Part shown: positions 63,207-64,000 of the stretch, piece by piece
Position numbering within the stretch: position 1 is the first letter of the stretch
How the letters are laid out: the number at the start of each line of letters is the position of its first letter
From: Penicillium oxalicum
Taxonomy: Eukaryota > Ascomycota > Eurotiomycetes > Eurotiales > Aspergillaceae
Length of the DNA stretch: 64,000 bases
Assembly: GCF_001723175.1 (NCBI RefSeq)
Contig: NC_064652.1
Coordinates: 1,984,001-2,048,000 of the forward strand
Direction of reading: 5' to 3'
Notes under the pieces: generated by a model
Databases searched by the model: none
The model's input: only the letters and a program-made list of their open reading frames with translations
What the model was told of the DNA's origin: nothing
Translations under genes and position numbers: made by a program

Positions 63207-64000
63207 AAGCATCGGTCCTGCCCCTTTCCCTCTCTTCTTCCCTGATCTTGCCAGAAGAAGCATGTCACCTTCGCCCGCCACTCGAGAATTTGACTTTGAA
63301 TGGCTTCTTACGAATACAACCGGCCGACACAAAACCAGAAACTCTGTGCCAGACAAGCCCTATCATGATTCGCCGAGACCGCAATCACATAGTTTACAGT
63401 GTTCGACGAGGCGTTTCTCTTTCAAGTGACGGGAATGTCCTGATCCGGCCGAACTCTCCATCCAAAGTCTCGATTCAACTGCATCTGAGCGGAAGCATGC
63501 ACGCAGTGGCATTTAAGACTGTGATCTCGTCGATGGCGGGTAAATACTTCTCCGCAAGTAGTATTCAGCAGAGTTTGCCTGAATATTACTAGATTACAGC
63601 CGAAGATTTCCTAGGAGAAAGGTTCCTTGGCTTTGAAAGGATCTCTTCAGACAACAAAAAAAGAAAGACCCGCAATTGCGACGGTGGTAATCACTGGAAT
63701 CGACTAGCACGGCCTCGGCCTCGGCTTTCTCATGTGGAGTTTCAAGATTGCCCGATCACTATACCAGGTTGAATTGACAGCCTGGCTGCGGCGTTTGGCC
63801 GGGCACTAGGGTTCGAAGTGATTGACGGGTGTGGAGAAAGAAAAGGTAGCTGGCTTAGTTTATTAAGCTGGTAATTTGCTGGAGATCCCTTTGGTTGCTC
63901 GGCATGCGATTCCAAGAATCATTTGCCATGGTCATAATGAAGTTGTATATAATATCAGCCTAAAAGGTATTATGTATAGTAGCGCCCTTTGAATACATGG
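63207..64000. other. Right-edge intergenic, no gene seen
   Basis: This is the lipase 3' region and sequence to the window edge. A plus-strand frame at 63,248-63,592 has no recognisable domain and is not called. Confidence 0.4.

Overview
This window is nuclear DNA of a filamentous ascomycete, most likely Eurotiomycetes (Aspergillus/Penicillium group). The evidence is many short spliceosomal introns (about 59 to 250 nt, GTAWGT/GTRAGT-like donors, CTRAY-like branch sites), monocistronic genes on both strands, a tRNA-Phe with an intron after position 37, and protein families typical of moulds (Zn2Cys6 regulator, GH55 glucanase, Dsc E3 ligase, KDM4/KdmA demethylase, Sey1). Assignment below that level is inference.

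Layout. 0-13 kb: the 3' end of a FAD monooxygenase, tRNA-Phe(GAA), rcf2, the elongation factor spn1/iws1, the four-exon mini-gene tom5, nucleoporin nup57, complex I subunit NDUFA8/20.8 kDa, and a membrane-anchored acyl-CoA-binding protein of the Atg37/ACBD5 type. 13-24 kb: an APC-family permease, a 3.3-kb gene-free purine-rich stretch, and the KDM4-type demethylase kdmA, whose frame is broken near its 3' end. 25-37 kb: a THEM6-like thioesterase-fold protein, an unrecognised small three-exon gene, a cyclase-family protein, the ER-fusion GTPase sey1 and a Zn2Cys6 regulator. 37-43 kb: mitochondrial EF-Tu, mitochondrial IF3 and guanosine diphosphatase gda1. 43-50 kb: a secreted GH55 glucanase with an apparent two-base frameshift, and a NOPCHAP1-like nuclear protein. 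50-64 kb: COMPASS subunit shg1 with a long RS-rich tail, ATP synthase subunit e, a Zrg17-like zinc transporter, dscA, glycine-cleavage H protein, mitochondrial ribosomal protein bS6m and a DUF676-type lipase.

Themes. At least eight of 26 protein genes serve mitochondria (rcf2, tom5, NDUFA8, EF-Tu, IF3, atp21, gcvH, mrp17); a ninth, unidentified gene has a presequence-like N-terminus. IF3 and EF-Tu, acting at successive steps of mitochondrial translation, are adjacent in tandem. Six gene pairs are divergent from short shared intergenic regions. Chromatin/transcription is represented by spn1, kdmA and shg1. I saw no CRISPR array, transposon or secondary-metabolite cluster, and nothing I can defend as a new biological system. 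The most useful leads are the two frame breaks, the unidentified small gene, the AT-hook-like linker in KdmA and the RS tail with a repeated motif in Shg1. Exon boundaries were read by eye from splice consensus, reading-frame continuity and remembered family sequences; no alignment or RNA evidence was available.
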